A DNA stretch of 64,000 bases from the NCBI RefSeq assembly GCF_035984415.1, contig NZ_CP130720.1:4154001-4218000 (forward strand). The letters are read 5' to 3'. The first letter of the stretch is position 1. Each line of letters begins with the position of its first letter. The stretch is from Streptomyces sp. NBC_01296. GTDB lineage: Bacteria; Actinomycetota; Actinomycetes; Streptomycetales; Streptomycetaceae. The notes under the pieces are model-generated. The model did no database searches, was not told the origin of the DNA, and saw nothing but the letters and a program-made list of their open reading frames with translations. The position numbers and the translations under genes were made by a program. Shown piece by piece: positions 51,697-60,295 of this stretch.

Positions 51697-53079
51697 TCAG
51701 GCCGACGTGGTGTGCCGGTCCGCGACCGTCAGCGCCTCGTCCAGCAGGGCCAGGCCCTCCTTGGCCTCCGCCTCCGTGATGGTGCACGGCGGGACGACGT
51801 GCGTGCGGTTCATGTTCACGAAGGGCCACAGGCCGGAGGCCTTGCAGGCCGCCGCGAACTCGGCCATCGGCGCGTTGTCGCCGCCGGCCGCGTTGTAGGG
51901 GACGAGCGGCTCGCGCGTCTCCTTGTCCCGTACGAGCTCCAGGGCCCAGAAGGCGCCCAGGCCGCGGACCTCGCCGACCGAAGGGTGCCGCTCGGCGATC
52001 TCGGCGAGCGCCGGGCCGATCACGTTCGCGCCGAGGTGGGCGGCGTGCTCGACGACGCCCTCCTCCTCCATGGCGTTGATCGTCGCCACGGCGGCCGCGC
52101 AGGCCAGGGGGTGGCCGGAATACGTCAGGCCGCCGGGGTAGGGGCGCGTGGCGAACGTCTCGGCGATGGCGCCGGAGATGGCGACGCCGCCGAGCGGCAC
52201 GTACCCGCTGTTCACGCCCTTGGCGAAGGTGATCAGGTCGGGGGTGACGTCCCAGTGCTGGGCCGCGAACCACTTGCCGGTGCGGCCGAAGCCGGACATG
52301 ACCTCGTCGAGGATGAAGACGATGCCGTGGCGGTCGCAGAGCTCGCGCACGCCCGCGAGGTAGCCGGCCGGCGGGGTCATGATCCCGGCGGTGCCGGGCA
52401 CGCTCTCCAGGATGATCGCGGCGATGGTCGCCGGCCCCTCGAACGCGATGGTGTCGGCGAGGTGGGCGAGGGCGCGCTCGCACTCCTCGGCCTCGGTGGT
52501 GGCGTGGAACGGCGAGCGGTAGAGGAACGGGCCCCAGAAGTGCACGACGCCGGCGGCAGCCGTGTCGGAGGGCCAGCGGCGCGGGTCGCCGGTCAGGTTG
52601 ATCGCGGCGGCGGTGGCCCCGTGGTACGAGCGGTACGTCGAGAGCACCTTCTGGCGGCCGGTGTGCAGCCGGGCCATCCGTACGGCGTTCTCGACGGCCT
52701 CGGCGCCGCCGTTGGTGAAGAAGATCTTGTCCAGGTCGCCCGGGGTCCGCTCGGCGATGAGGCGTGCGGCCTCGGAGCGGACGTCGACGGCGAAGCCGGG
52801 CGCGAGGGTGCAGAGCCGCGCGGCCTGCTCCTGGATCGCGGCGACGACCTTGGGGTGCTGGTGGCCGATGTTGGTGTTCACCAGCTGGGAGGAGAAGTCG
52901 AGGAAGCGGTTGCCGTCGTAGTCCCAGAAGTACGACCCCTCGGCCCCGGCGACGGCGAGCGGGTCGATCAGGGCCTGGGCGGACCAGGAGTGGAAGACGT
53001 GGGCGCGGTCGGCGGCCTTGACGGCCGCGCCGTCGGCGCGGGAGGCCCCGGGGGCGGCGGAGGTGACGTGAGGGGTCAT
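51697..53079 (-). CDS. Class III (omega) aminotransferase
   Basis: 460 aa, fold-type I PLP enzyme. PLP-binding Lys in TFAKGVNSGYVPLGG, cofactor Asp in FILDEVMSGFGRTG, and GGAEAVENAVRMAR. Members transfer amino groups between omega-amines (GABA, beta-alanine, putrescine and others) and pyruvate or 2-oxoglutarate; substrate not fixed by sequence. The start MTPHVTSAAPGAS is at 53079. It is divergent from the DJ-1/MarR unit, with the repeat-rich promoter region between. The regulator gene 86 bp downstream suggests catabolic control. Confidence 0.92.
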   Translation of the reverse strand: MTPHVTSAAPGASRADGAAVKAADRAHVFHSWSAQALIDPLAVAGAEGSYFWDYDGNRFLDFSSQLVNTNIGHQHPKVVAAIQEQAARLCTLAPGFAVDVRSEAARLIAERTPGDLDKIFFTNGGAEAVENAVRMARLHTGRQKVLSTYRSYHGATAAAINLTGDPRRWPSDTAAAGVVHFWGPFLYRSPFHATTEAEECERALAHLADTIAFEGPATIAAIILESVPGTAGIMTPPAGYLAGVRELCDRHGIVFILDEVMSGFGRTGKWFAAQHWDVTPDLITFAKGVNSGYVPLGGVAISGAIAETFATRPYPGGLTYSGHPLACAAAVATINAMEEEGVVEHAAHLGANVIGPALAEIAERHPSVGEVRGLGAFWALELVRDKETREPLVPYNAAGGDNAPMAEFAAACKASGLWPFVNMNRTHVVPPCTITEAEAKEGLALLDEALTVADRHTTSA

Positions 53080-53183
53080 ACGGCCACGCTAAAAGTGCGC
53101 AGGTGGGAAGGGATATCGGCGGACTGTCTGCGGGTGGGGGCCGGGTCTCGGCAGTCTGTCTGCACGTGTCCGCACGGAAGGGG

Positions 53184-53236
53184 TTGATTGACCGTTGATT
53201 GACCATTGATTGACAGCATACTGTCGATATGACAGT
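53184..53236. promoter_or_regulatory. Repeat-rich divergent promoter region
   Basis: Three copies of TTGATTGAC spaced exactly 11 bp apart (53184, 53195, 53206), followed by overlapping inverted repeats built from GACAG/CTGTC: GACAG-4-CTGTC (53212-53225) and ACTGTC-5-GACAGT (53220-53236). TTGATT (53195-53200) and CATACT (53217-53222) could be -35 and -10 boxes 16 bp apart. The GACAG palindromes suit a MarR-type dimer, probably the product of 53914-54390. Confidence 0.65.
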
Positions 53237-53279
53237 CTGCTGACACGCCCTATGAAGTGCAGATGGAGGAGGCGACGAG

Positions 53280-53921
53280 ATGACCACTCCCCCCACCGCT
53301 CCCACGACCAGGCCCGTCCACTTGGCGGTCTACGACACCTACGCGGACTGGGAGGCCGGGCACACCACGGCACACCTGGCCCAGCGCGGCCACCAGGTCC
53401 GTACGGTCGGCTTCGCCGCCGGAGCGCCCGTCACCACCATGGGCGGCGTCCGCATCCAGCCCGACCTGGCCCTCGCGGACCTCTCCCCCGAGGACTCCTC
53501 GCTCCTCATCCTGACCGGCGCCTCCCTGTGGGACTCCGGCGACGACCTGGCCCCCTTCGCTGCGAAGGCGCGCGAGTTCCTGGCGGCCGGGGTCCCGGTC
53601 GCGGCGATCTGCGGGGCCACGGCCGGCCTCGCCCGGGAGGGCCTGCTCGACGCCCGCGGCCACACCAGCGCGGCCTGCGTCTACCTGGCGCAGCAGCCGG
53701 GCTACGGGGGCGCCGAGCGGTACGTCGAGGCCGACGCCGTGACGGACGGCGACCTGATCACGGCCGGCCCGACGGAACCGGTGGCCTTCGCCCGGGAGGT
53801 CTTCGCCCGGCTGAACGTCTACAAGCCGGACGTCCTCGACGCCTGGTACCGCCTGTTCCACGACTCGGACGCGAGCGCGTTCCCGGTCCTGATGGCGGCT
53901 GCGGAGCGCGGCGATGCCTGA
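53280..53921 (+). CDS. DJ-1/PfpI family protein
   Basis: 213 aa. Class I glutaminase-like fold with the nucleophile-elbow Cys in AAICGATAGLA (about residue 110) and the acidic residue of DTYADWE near the start. Members are glyoxalases, chaperones, or isonitrile hydratase-like enzymes; no specific choice is possible. GGAGGCGACGAG precedes the ATG. It overlaps the MarR gene by 8 nt. Confidence 0.88.
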   Translation: MTTPPTAPTTRPVHLAVYDTYADWEAGHTTAHLAQRGHQVRTVGFAAGAPVTTMGGVRIQPDLALADLSPEDSSLLILTGASLWDSGDDLAPFAAKAREFLAAGVPVAAICGATAGLAREGLLDARGHTSAACVYLAQQPGYGGAERYVEADAVTDGDLITAGPTEPVAFAREVFARLNVYKPDVLDAWYRLFHDSDASAFPVLMAAAERGDA

Positions 53922-54390
53922 TTCCCCGCCGGAGCCCCTGCCGGTTCGGGCCCGGCAGGACCTGCTGAGCCGCACCGCGCTCGGGGTGTTCGGGCTGAAC
54001 GGCCGGTTCCTCGCGCTCTCGGAGGAGCTGGCCCGGCCCGCCGGGCTGACCGCGGCCTGGTGGCAGGTGCTGGGCGCGGTGCTCCAGGAGCCCCTGCCGG
54101 TGGCGGGCATCGCCCGGGTCATGGGCATCACCCGGCAGAGCGTCCAGCGCATCGCTGACCTGCTGGCCGCCAAGGGCCTCGCGGAGTACGTCCCGAATCC
54201 GGCCCACCGGCGCGCGAAGCTGCTCCGCCCGACGGACGAGGGCCGCGCCGCGGTCGCCCGCATCACCCCGGCCCACGCAGCCCTGGCCGCCCGCCTGGCC
54301 GATGAACTGGGCGAGGCCGCCTTCGCGGAAACGGTCGAGGTCCTGGACCGCCTCACGAAGGCCGTGGACACGCTGCTGGCCGACACGTGA
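53914..54390 (+). CDS. MarR-family transcriptional regulator
   Basis: 158 aa. Winged HTH centre: VAGIARVMGITRQSVQRIADLLAAKGLAEYV, with the wing PNPAHRRAKLLRPTDEG (quoted in parts), flanked by dimerisation helices. Coupled to the DJ-1 gene; it probably represses its own operon through the inverted repeats at 53212-53236 and responds to a small electrophile or phenolic compound. The ligand is unknown. Confidence 0.92.
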   Translation: MPDSPPEPLPVRARQDLLSRTALGVFGLNGRFLALSEELARPAGLTAAWWQVLGAVLQEPLPVAGIARVMGITRQSVQRIADLLAAKGLAEYVPNPAHRRAKLLRPTDEGRAAVARITPAHAALAARLADELGEAAFAETVEVLDRLTKAVDTLLADT

Positions 54391-54565
54391 TGCGGGGCGG
54401 CGGACGGCCGCCGCCCCGGATTGCGTCTCCCCCGGGAGCGTGCAGGACGGGGAGATCATCGGCGCCCGCGCGTACTGGACCAGCCCCGGCCAGGACCCGG
54501 CCCCCCGCCGGCGCGGCGGCCCTCGTCGAACCGCTCGCGGAGCCCCTGGTGGCAGACTGAGCCGC

Positions 54566-55168
54566 GTGCTCACGCAACTCCTGACCGCGACCGGCGTCCT
54601 GGCACTGCTCACCCTCGTCCCCGGCCCCGACATGGCCGTCGTGACGAAGCGCGCGGTCTCCCGCGGCCGCGCCGACGGGCTGCGCACCGTCGCCGGGATC
54701 ACCGCCGGGCTGCTCCTGTGGGGCGCCCTCACCGTCGCCGGACTCGCCGCGCTGCTCGCCGCCTCGGCCGAGGTGTACCTGGCGGTGAAGCTCGCGGGCG
54801 CCGCGTACCTCTGCTTCCTCGGCGTCTGCTCCCTGCGCCGGCCGGGCGCGGAGCCGGCCGCCGTGCGCGGCTCCGCGGGCAGCGCCTGGCGGACCGGCCT
54901 GGTCAGCAACGCCCTCAACCCCAAGATCGCCGTCTTCTACACCGGCCTGCTGCCCGCCCTCGCGCCGTCCGGCCTCCGGCCGGCCACCGGCATGGCGCTG
55001 CTCGTCCTGATCCACCTCGCCCTGACGGTGGCCTGGCTCGGCACGTACGTGTACGTCCTCTCGCGCGCCCGGCGCTTCTTCGCCCGGCCGCGCGTGCGGC
55101 GCGTCCTGGACCGGGCGACGGGCGTGGTCCTGATCGGCTTCGGCATCCGCGTGGCGACGACGCCGTAG
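54566..55168 (+). CDS. LysE/RhtB family amino-acid exporter
   Basis: 200 aa, about six membrane helices. Family signs: VPGPDMAVVTKRAVSRGRADGLRTVAGI at the first loop and TGLVSNALNPKIAVFYTGLLPAL in the middle. Exports amino acids or homoserine lactone-like compounds. GTG 54566 begins the family N terminus (MLTQLLTATGVLALLTLVPG); the frame upstream lacks a ribosome site. The 175-bp gap before it holds no gene. Confidence 0.92.
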   Translation: MLTQLLTATGVLALLTLVPGPDMAVVTKRAVSRGRADGLRTVAGITAGLLLWGALTVAGLAALLAASAEVYLAVKLAGAAYLCFLGVCSLRRPGAEPAAVRGSAGSAWRTGLVSNALNPKIAVFYTGLLPALAPSGLRPATGMALLVLIHLALTVAWLGTYVYVLSRARRFFARPRVRRVLDRATGVVLIGFGIRVATTP

Positions 55169-55241
55169 GAGCGACAGGAGCCGTAAGAGCCGCCGGAGCC
55201 GTAGCACTCGCAGCGTACGGCCGGCGCGTTGCCCGTGGGCG

Positions 55242-55766
55242 TCAGCCCTCGGGCAGGCGGTCCAGCTCCTCCCCGATGGCGACGCGCAGTGCGTCGTGCC
55301 GGTCCGCCAGCTCGTACCGGCTCCCCCTCCAGTACTCCTCCTGCTCGTACCGCCACACCGGCATCCGGACCATGTCGGCGGGCTCCCACTCGTAGCGCGG
55401 CCAGATGTGGGCGTGCAGGTACGGGTCGGTGTTGCCCAGGATCTCGATGTTCACCCGGCGGAAGGCGGGGTCGAGCCGGCGGCAGGCCCGTTCGACGGCC
55501 TCGGCGAGCCGGTCCATGTCGGCGAGGTACGCCGTCCTGCGCGCCCGGGGCAGGTCCGAGAGCCGGGTCACCGACGGGTCGTCGGTCAGCAGCACCGCGT
55601 ACCCGGGGAGGAACTGCCGGTCGCCGATCACGGCGAATCCCTGGTCGAGGCGGCGCAGGACGGTCGGGTTCTCGCCCCGATGGGCGCTGCCGATGCGGTC
55701 GTTGCGCCAGTCGGCGGGGCGACTGCCGTTGTGGTTCCCGCTGTTGCCGTGGTTGCCGTTGGTCAT
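55242..55766 (-). CDS. HIT-like protein (histidine-triad hydrolase)
   Basis: 174 aa. The histidine triad is seen as LHAHIWPRY, shorter than the classic H-x-H-x-H-x-x, so catalysis may differ; GYAVLLTDDPSVTRLSDLP is the usual upstream beta/helix part. A Gly/Asn/His repeat begins the protein (MTNGNHGNSGNHNGS). Family enzymes cleave nucleotide phosphoramidates and dinucleoside polyphosphates; substrate unknown here. Confidence 0.85.
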   Translation of the reverse strand: MTNGNHGNSGNHNGSRPADWRNDRIGSAHRGENPTVLRRLDQGFAVIGDRQFLPGYAVLLTDDPSVTRLSDLPRARRTAYLADMDRLAEAVERACRRLDPAFRRVNIEILGNTDPYLHAHIWPRYEWEPADMVRMPVWRYEQEEYWRGSRYELADRHDALRVAIGEELDRLPEG

Positions 55767-55830
55767 CCCGGGACCCTAGTCGACCGCCTGCGGGACGCCG
55801 CCCCGGGGATGACCGCCCGCTGCGCCCGTG

Positions 55831-55862
55831 GCTCTCAGGTTCCCCCTGTCATACCTGAGAGC
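55831..55862. repeat. 10-bp perfect inverted repeat upstream of the HIT and DUF1023 genes
   Basis: GCTCTCAGGT (55831-55840) pairs with ACCTGAGAGC (55853-55862), loop 12 nt. It lies in the 229-bp divergent gap and may be an operator for either gene or a transcript hairpin. Confidence 0.5.
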
Positions 55863-55995
55863 TATCCGCAAAGACCGCTCCCCAGCGGGACGCCGACGAT
55901 GCCCCTCAATTCCTAACTTCAGAACCGGAGAAGACGCGAGGTCAGCCCCTCGCGAGTTCAGCCCCTCCGGATCGAACGAAGGAAAGGGACCCGCC

Positions 55996-57021
55996 ATGAC
56001 CCGCCCCGCAGGACGCCCCGCAGGACGCCCCGCAGGACGCACAGCAGGTCGCCCCGAAGGCGGCCGTGCCGGACGCCCCCGCGGCCGTCTGCGTCGCACC
56101 CTGCTGGCCGGCCTCGTCGCCGCGGCCGTCGTCCTCCCCGTGTCCGCCGCCGCCTCTCCCGACGTCCCGGCGCCCGCGCCCGTCGCCTTCGCCGAACACA
56201 CCGCGCTCCCGGACCGGTACGCCGGCAACCGCGCCAACCTCGCGGAGGCGGCCCGCATGGCGCAGGACGCCGGCCGCACGGGCCGTGCCGCGAAGCTGCG
56301 CGCCATGGGGGCCGACGGGACGGCCCGGTTCCTCGCGTTCGACGGCCGCGGCAAGGGGCGGGCCGTCGAGGTGCTCGGCGATCTGGAGACCGCCGACCGG
56401 GTCGCCGTCCTGGTGCCCGGTTCCGACACCACGCTGGACACCTACCAGAGGTTCCGTGCCGGGGCGGTCGCCCTGCAGCAGCGCCTCCAGGCCGAGCACC
56501 CGCGCTCCGCCGTGGTCGCCTGGCTCGGGTACGACACCCCCGGCACGGTGAGCACGACCGTCCTGACCGCGGACCGGGCCGATGCTGCTGCCGCCGAACT
56601 GGGCCCTTTCCTCGTGCGCTTGGGGCAGGCCGCCGCTCCCCACGCCCGGCTCTCGCTGCTGTGCCACTCGTACGGCTCGGTGGTCTGCGCCCGGACCGGC
56701 ACCGGCCCCCAGGTCACCGACATCGCCCTGTTCGGCAGTCCGGGCACGGGCGCCGGATCCGCCGCCGAACTGCCGACCGGCGCCCGGGTCTGGGCCGGGC
56801 GCGGCGGCGCCGACTGGATCGGCCATGTCCCCCATGTCCGCCTGGGCGGGATCGGCTTCGGCACCGACCCCGTCGACCCCGCCTTCGGGGCCCGGCCCTT
56901 CGACGCCGGCCCCGGCGGGCACAGCGACTACCTCAAGCCCGGCACCGCGTCCCTCGACAGCCTGACCCGCATCGCCTTGGCCACCGCCGCCCCGACCACC
57001 CCGGAGGTACCCCGTGCGTAA
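55996..57021 (+). CDS. Secreted alpha/beta-hydrolase of the DUF1023 family
   Basis: 341 aa. Start ATG 55996 behind GAAAGGGA. The N terminus carries a GRPA tandem repeat (three 12-bp DNA units at 56002-56037) and many Arg, then a hydrophobic signal segment (TLLAGLVAAAVVLPVSAAAS). The hydrolase domain shows VAVLVPGSDTTLDTYQRF, the nucleophile elbow LLCHSYGSVVCA (Ser), an Asp and a His near the end (GGHSDYL). The large basic head before the signal is odd for secretion. Overlaps the acyltransferase by 8 nt. Confidence 0.87.
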   Translation: MTRPAGRPAGRPAGRTAGRPEGGRAGRPRGRLRRTLLAGLVAAAVVLPVSAAASPDVPAPAPVAFAEHTALPDRYAGNRANLAEAARMAQDAGRTGRAAKLRAMGADGTARFLAFDGRGKGRAVEVLGDLETADRVAVLVPGSDTTLDTYQRFRAGAVALQQRLQAEHPRSAVVAWLGYDTPGTVSTTVLTADRADAAAAELGPFLVRLGQAAAPHARLSLLCHSYGSVVCARTGTGPQVTDIALFGSPGTGAGSAAELPTGARVWAGRGGADWIGHVPHVRLGGIGFGTDPVDPAFGARPFDAGPGGHSDYLKPGTASLDSLTRIALATAAPTTPEVPRA

Positions 57022-58207
57022 GCTCCGCGCCCGCTGGTCCGTCCTCGCGGACCGCATCGACGCCGGCACACCGCCCGACCGGGACCGGACCGTGGACGCG
57101 CTGCGGGCCTTCGCGATCCTCGGCGTGGTGCTGGGCCACTGGCTGGTGACCGCCCTGACCGCCGCCGACGGCGGCCTGAGCACCACCAGTCCGCTGGCCC
57201 ATCTGCCCTGGCTGGCGCCGGTGTCCTGGCTGTTCCAGACGCTGGCCGTGTTCTTCCTGGTCGGCGGCCATGTCGCCGCCCGCGGCCACGCCTCGGCGCG
57301 GGAGCGCGGGGTCCCGTACGGGGTGTGGGTCGGACAGCGGCTGTCCCGGCTGTTCCGGCCGGTCGCCGCGGTACTCGTCCTCTGGGCCGTCACGGCGGGC
57401 GGGATGCTGCTCGGCGGGGCCGCACCGGGCACCGTCCAGACCCTGGTCAAACTCGTGCTCTCCCCCCTCTGGTTCCTCCTCGTCTTCGCCGTGCTCACCG
57501 CCGCCACCCCGCTCGTGGCCCGGCTCCATCCGCTGTGGCCGCTGGCGGTGGTGGCGGGCGTGGACGTGTGGCGGTTCGGCCTCGGCGGGCCCGAGTGGAT
57601 CGGCTGGGTCAATGTGGCCGCCGGCTGGCTCGTCCCCTACACCCTGGGCGCCGCCTGGTCCCGCGGGGCGTTCGCCCGGCGGACCCCGGCCGCGCTGCTG
57701 GTGGGCGGGGGCGCGGCGGCCGCCTTGGGGCTCGTTCTGTGGGGCGGGTATCCGGCGTCCATGGTCGGTGTCCCCGGGGCGCCGATATCGAACCTGAACC
57801 CGCCGACGCTGGCCGCCGTCGCCTTCGGCCTGGCCCAGTGCGGGCTGGCCCTGCTGCTCCGCGGGCCGCTGGACCGGGCCATGCGGCGGCCCCGGGCCTG
57901 GGCGAAGGTGGCGCTGATGAACCTGTCCGCGATGACGATCTTCCTGTGGCACCAGACCGCGATGATGGCCGTCACCGCCCTCGGGCTGCTGGCCCCCTTC
58001 GATCTGCCCGGGCTGCACACCGTGCCCGACTCCGTGCAGTGGATAGCCGCCCGGCTGCTGTGGCTGCCGGTGTTCGCCGCCGCGCTGGGCGTCTGCTGGG
58101 CCGCGTTCCGCACGTACGAGCAGACCCGGCGGCCGAAGGCCGCCACCACGGCCGCCGCCGTCCGCCGACCCCGGATGACCCCCGCCAAGGAAGTCAGCCA
58201 TGTCTAG
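57014..58207 (+). CDS. Membrane acyltransferase 3 family protein
   Basis: 397 aa, about ten transmembrane helices. Family start DRTVDALRAFAILGVVLGHWLV has the catalytic His (GHW) and Arg-Ala-Phe motif; FFLVGGHVAARG and LSAMTIFLWHQTAMM agree. Transfers acyl groups to surface carbohydrates or lipids. GTG start overlaps the hydrolase stop region, and the last 8 nt overlap the sensor kinase, so hydrolase, acyltransferase and two-component genes form one unit. Confidence 0.88.
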   Translation: MRKLRARWSVLADRIDAGTPPDRDRTVDALRAFAILGVVLGHWLVTALTAADGGLSTTSPLAHLPWLAPVSWLFQTLAVFFLVGGHVAARGHASARERGVPYGVWVGQRLSRLFRPVAAVLVLWAVTAGGMLLGGAAPGTVQTLVKLVLSPLWFLLVFAVLTAATPLVARLHPLWPLAVVAGVDVWRFGLGGPEWIGWVNVAAGWLVPYTLGAAWSRGAFARRTPAALLVGGGAAAALGLVLWGGYPASMVGVPGAPISNLNPPTLAAVAFGLAQCGLALLLRGPLDRAMRRPRAWAKVALMNLSAMTIFLWHQTAMMAVTALGLLAPFDLPGLHTVPDSVQWIAARLLWLPVFAAALGVCWAAFRTYEQTRRPKAATTAAAVRRPRMTPAKEVSHV

Positions 58208-59531
58208 GGCCCGCCTTAGCCTGGGCGACGTGAACCAGCAGACCGAGCCGCCCGCCGCCGAGGACCGCACCTTCCTTCTGCACGGTCTGGCCCGGGAGTT
58301 GTTCACCCTGAGGCGGGATCCCCTCCCGAAGATGTCCCGGCCCCGCTGGCTGGCCTGGCTGCCGCATGTGGTCCTCACCTACGCGGCCATCCCCTGCGGG
58401 GTCCTGACGGGGATGCAGCTGAATGATCACTACGGGGTCTACGGCGCGGCCGTGCTGGGGCTGTCGCTGCTGACGTCCGCGTCGGTCCTGCTCAGCATGG
58501 TCCGGCCGATCGCCGCCTGGTGGCTCGGCCTCGTCACCACGACTCTGGTCGCCTGGGCCATCCACGACCATGTCGGTCAGGGGCAGTCCTGGCCGTGGAC
58601 GCCCTCCGGGCCGTTCACGTTCGCGCCCCTGATCCTGATGGTCGCGCTGCGGGTGCCGCCCCGGGTGACCGCCTGGGTCATCGGCATCACGCTCGGCCTG
58701 TCCGGACTGGCCGAGGCCGTGCTCAGGCCGCCGCACAGCCAGACCATCGTCGCGGTCGTGGCCATCCTCTTCGGGTTCGTGGGCATCCTCGGGTACGCCC
58801 TGCGGGCCACGCGCCTGGCCCGCGGCAAGCTCGTCGAGCAGGAGACGCTCACCGAGGAGGAGCGGGCCCAGCGCACCCTGCTGGAGGAGCGCAACCGGAT
58901 CGCCCGCGAGCTGCACGACGTCGTCGCCCACCACATGTCGGTGATCTCCATCCAGGCGCAGGTCGCCCCGCACCTGGTGGAGAACCCCTCCGCGGAGCTC
59001 AAGGAGAACCTGGCCGGGATCCGGGAGAACGCCCTGGAGGCGCTGACGGAACTGCGCCGGGTCCTGGGCGTGCTGCGCTCCGAGCAGCCGGACGATCCGG
59101 CGAACCCGCACCATCCGCAGCCCACCCTCGCCGAACTGGACGGCCTCGTGGACAACGTGCGCGGCGCCGGGCTGGACGTCACCACCGAGATCGCGGGCAT
59201 CCGGCGGCCGCTCGCCCCGGGCGTCGAGCTCACCGCGTACCGGATCGTGCAGGAGGCGCTGAGCAACTGTCTGCGCCATGCCCCCGGTTCGCGGGTGGAG
59301 GTCGGTATCGCGTACGGGCCGCGCGAACTGCACCTGTGCATCGCCAACAGCGCGCCGACCCGGCCGGCGCCGCCCTCTCACGGTGCCGGACACGGTCTGC
59401 TGGGGATGCGGGAGCGGGCGGGCATGCTGGGGGGCGAGCTCGCCGCCGGTCCGCGCCCCGGCGGCGGGTACGAGGTGAGCGCCGTGCTCCCCATGGATCC
59501 CGAGACGAAGAAGGACGCAGAAGAAGCATGA
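58200..59531 (+). CDS. Sensor histidine kinase (NarL/LuxR-type partner), first copy
   Basis: 443 aa. Four to six hydrophobic helices in the first 210 residues, then the HisKA_3 box with phospho-acceptor His: ERNRIARELHDVVAHHMSV (about residue 237), and an HATPase_c domain (AYRIVQEALSNCLRHAPGS; GAGHGLLGMRERAGMLGG). Start ATG 58200; GTG 58230 (VNQQTE) is a possible alternative. It phosphorylates the response regulator encoded next (ATGA overlap). No extracytoplasmic sensor of size is present, so the signal is probably sensed in the membrane. Confidence 0.93.
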   Translation: MSRARLSLGDVNQQTEPPAAEDRTFLLHGLARELFTLRRDPLPKMSRPRWLAWLPHVVLTYAAIPCGVLTGMQLNDHYGVYGAAVLGLSLLTSASVLLSMVRPIAAWWLGLVTTTLVAWAIHDHVGQGQSWPWTPSGPFTFAPLILMVALRVPPRVTAWVIGITLGLSGLAEAVLRPPHSQTIVAVVAILFGFVGILGYALRATRLARGKLVEQETLTEEERAQRTLLEERNRIARELHDVVAHHMSVISIQAQVAPHLVENPSAELKENLAGIRENALEALTELRRVLGVLRSEQPDDPANPHHPQPTLAELDGLVDNVRGAGLDVTTEIAGIRRPLAPGVELTAYRIVQEALSNCLRHAPGSRVEVGIAYGPRELHLCIANSAPTRPAPPSHGAGHGLLGMRERAGMLGGELAAGPRPGGGYEVSAVLPMDPETKKDAEEA

Positions 59532-60208
59532 GCACTCCGGCCGACCCGATCAGGGTGATGATCGCCGACGACCAGATGATGGTCCGGCAGGGCTTCACCG
59601 TCCTCCTCAACGCCCAGCCCGACATCGAGGTCGTCGGCCAGGCCGTGGACGGCGCCGACGCGGTGGCGAAGGTCGGCGAACTCGGCCCGGACGTGGTCCT
59701 GATGGACATCCGCATGCCGGGGATGGGCGGCATCGAGGCCACCTCCGTCATCACGGCCGCCCCGGACGCCACCGTCAAGGTGCTGGTGCTGACCACCTTC
59801 GACCTCGACGAGTACGTGTACGAGGCGCTGCGCGCCGGGGCCTCCGGGTTCCTCCTGAAGGACGCGTCGGCCGACCAGCTCGCGGAGGCGGTCCGGGTGG
59901 TGGCCGCCGGCGAGGCGCTGCTCTCGCCGAACATCACCAAGCGGCTGATCACGGAGTTCTCCCGGATGGGGGCGCCGCGGGCGCCCTCGAAGGCGCGGAT
60001 CGATGAGCTGACCGAGCGGGAGACCGAGGTGCTGTCGCTGATCGCGCAGGGCCTGTCCAACGCGGAGATCGCCGGGCACCTGGTCGTGGCCGAGCAGACC
60101 GTGAAGACCCATGTGGGCCGGATCCTGGTGAAGCTGGGCCTGCGGGACCGCACCCAGGCCGCGGTGTTCGCGTACGAGACGGGGCTGGTCCGTCCGACGG
60201 GCTACTGA
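59528..60208 (+). CDS. LuxR/NarL-type response regulator, first copy
   Basis: 226 aa. Receiver with MIADDQMMVRQGF (acidic pair), phospho-acceptor Asp in DVVLMDIRMPGMGG, and Lys in GFLLKDA; C-terminal LuxR HTH (ELTEREVLSLIAQGLSNAEIAG in essence). Coupled to the kinase gene before it. Confidence 0.95.
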   Translation: MSTPADPIRVMIADDQMMVRQGFTVLLNAQPDIEVVGQAVDGADAVAKVGELGPDVVLMDIRMPGMGGIEATSVITAAPDATVKVLVLTTFDLDEYVYEALRAGASGFLLKDASADQLAEAVRVVAAGEALLSPNITKRLITEFSRMGAPRAPSKARIDELTERETEVLSLIAQGLSNAEIAGHLVVAEQTVKTHVGRILVKLGLRDRTQAAVFAYETGLVRPTGY

Positions 60209-60295
60209 GTGGCCCGGGTAGTACTTGAGAGGGAGGCCGGGATATCCCCTTCAGCGGCGACGCGGACGAGGGGGCGGCCGACCTACGGTGTGTGT

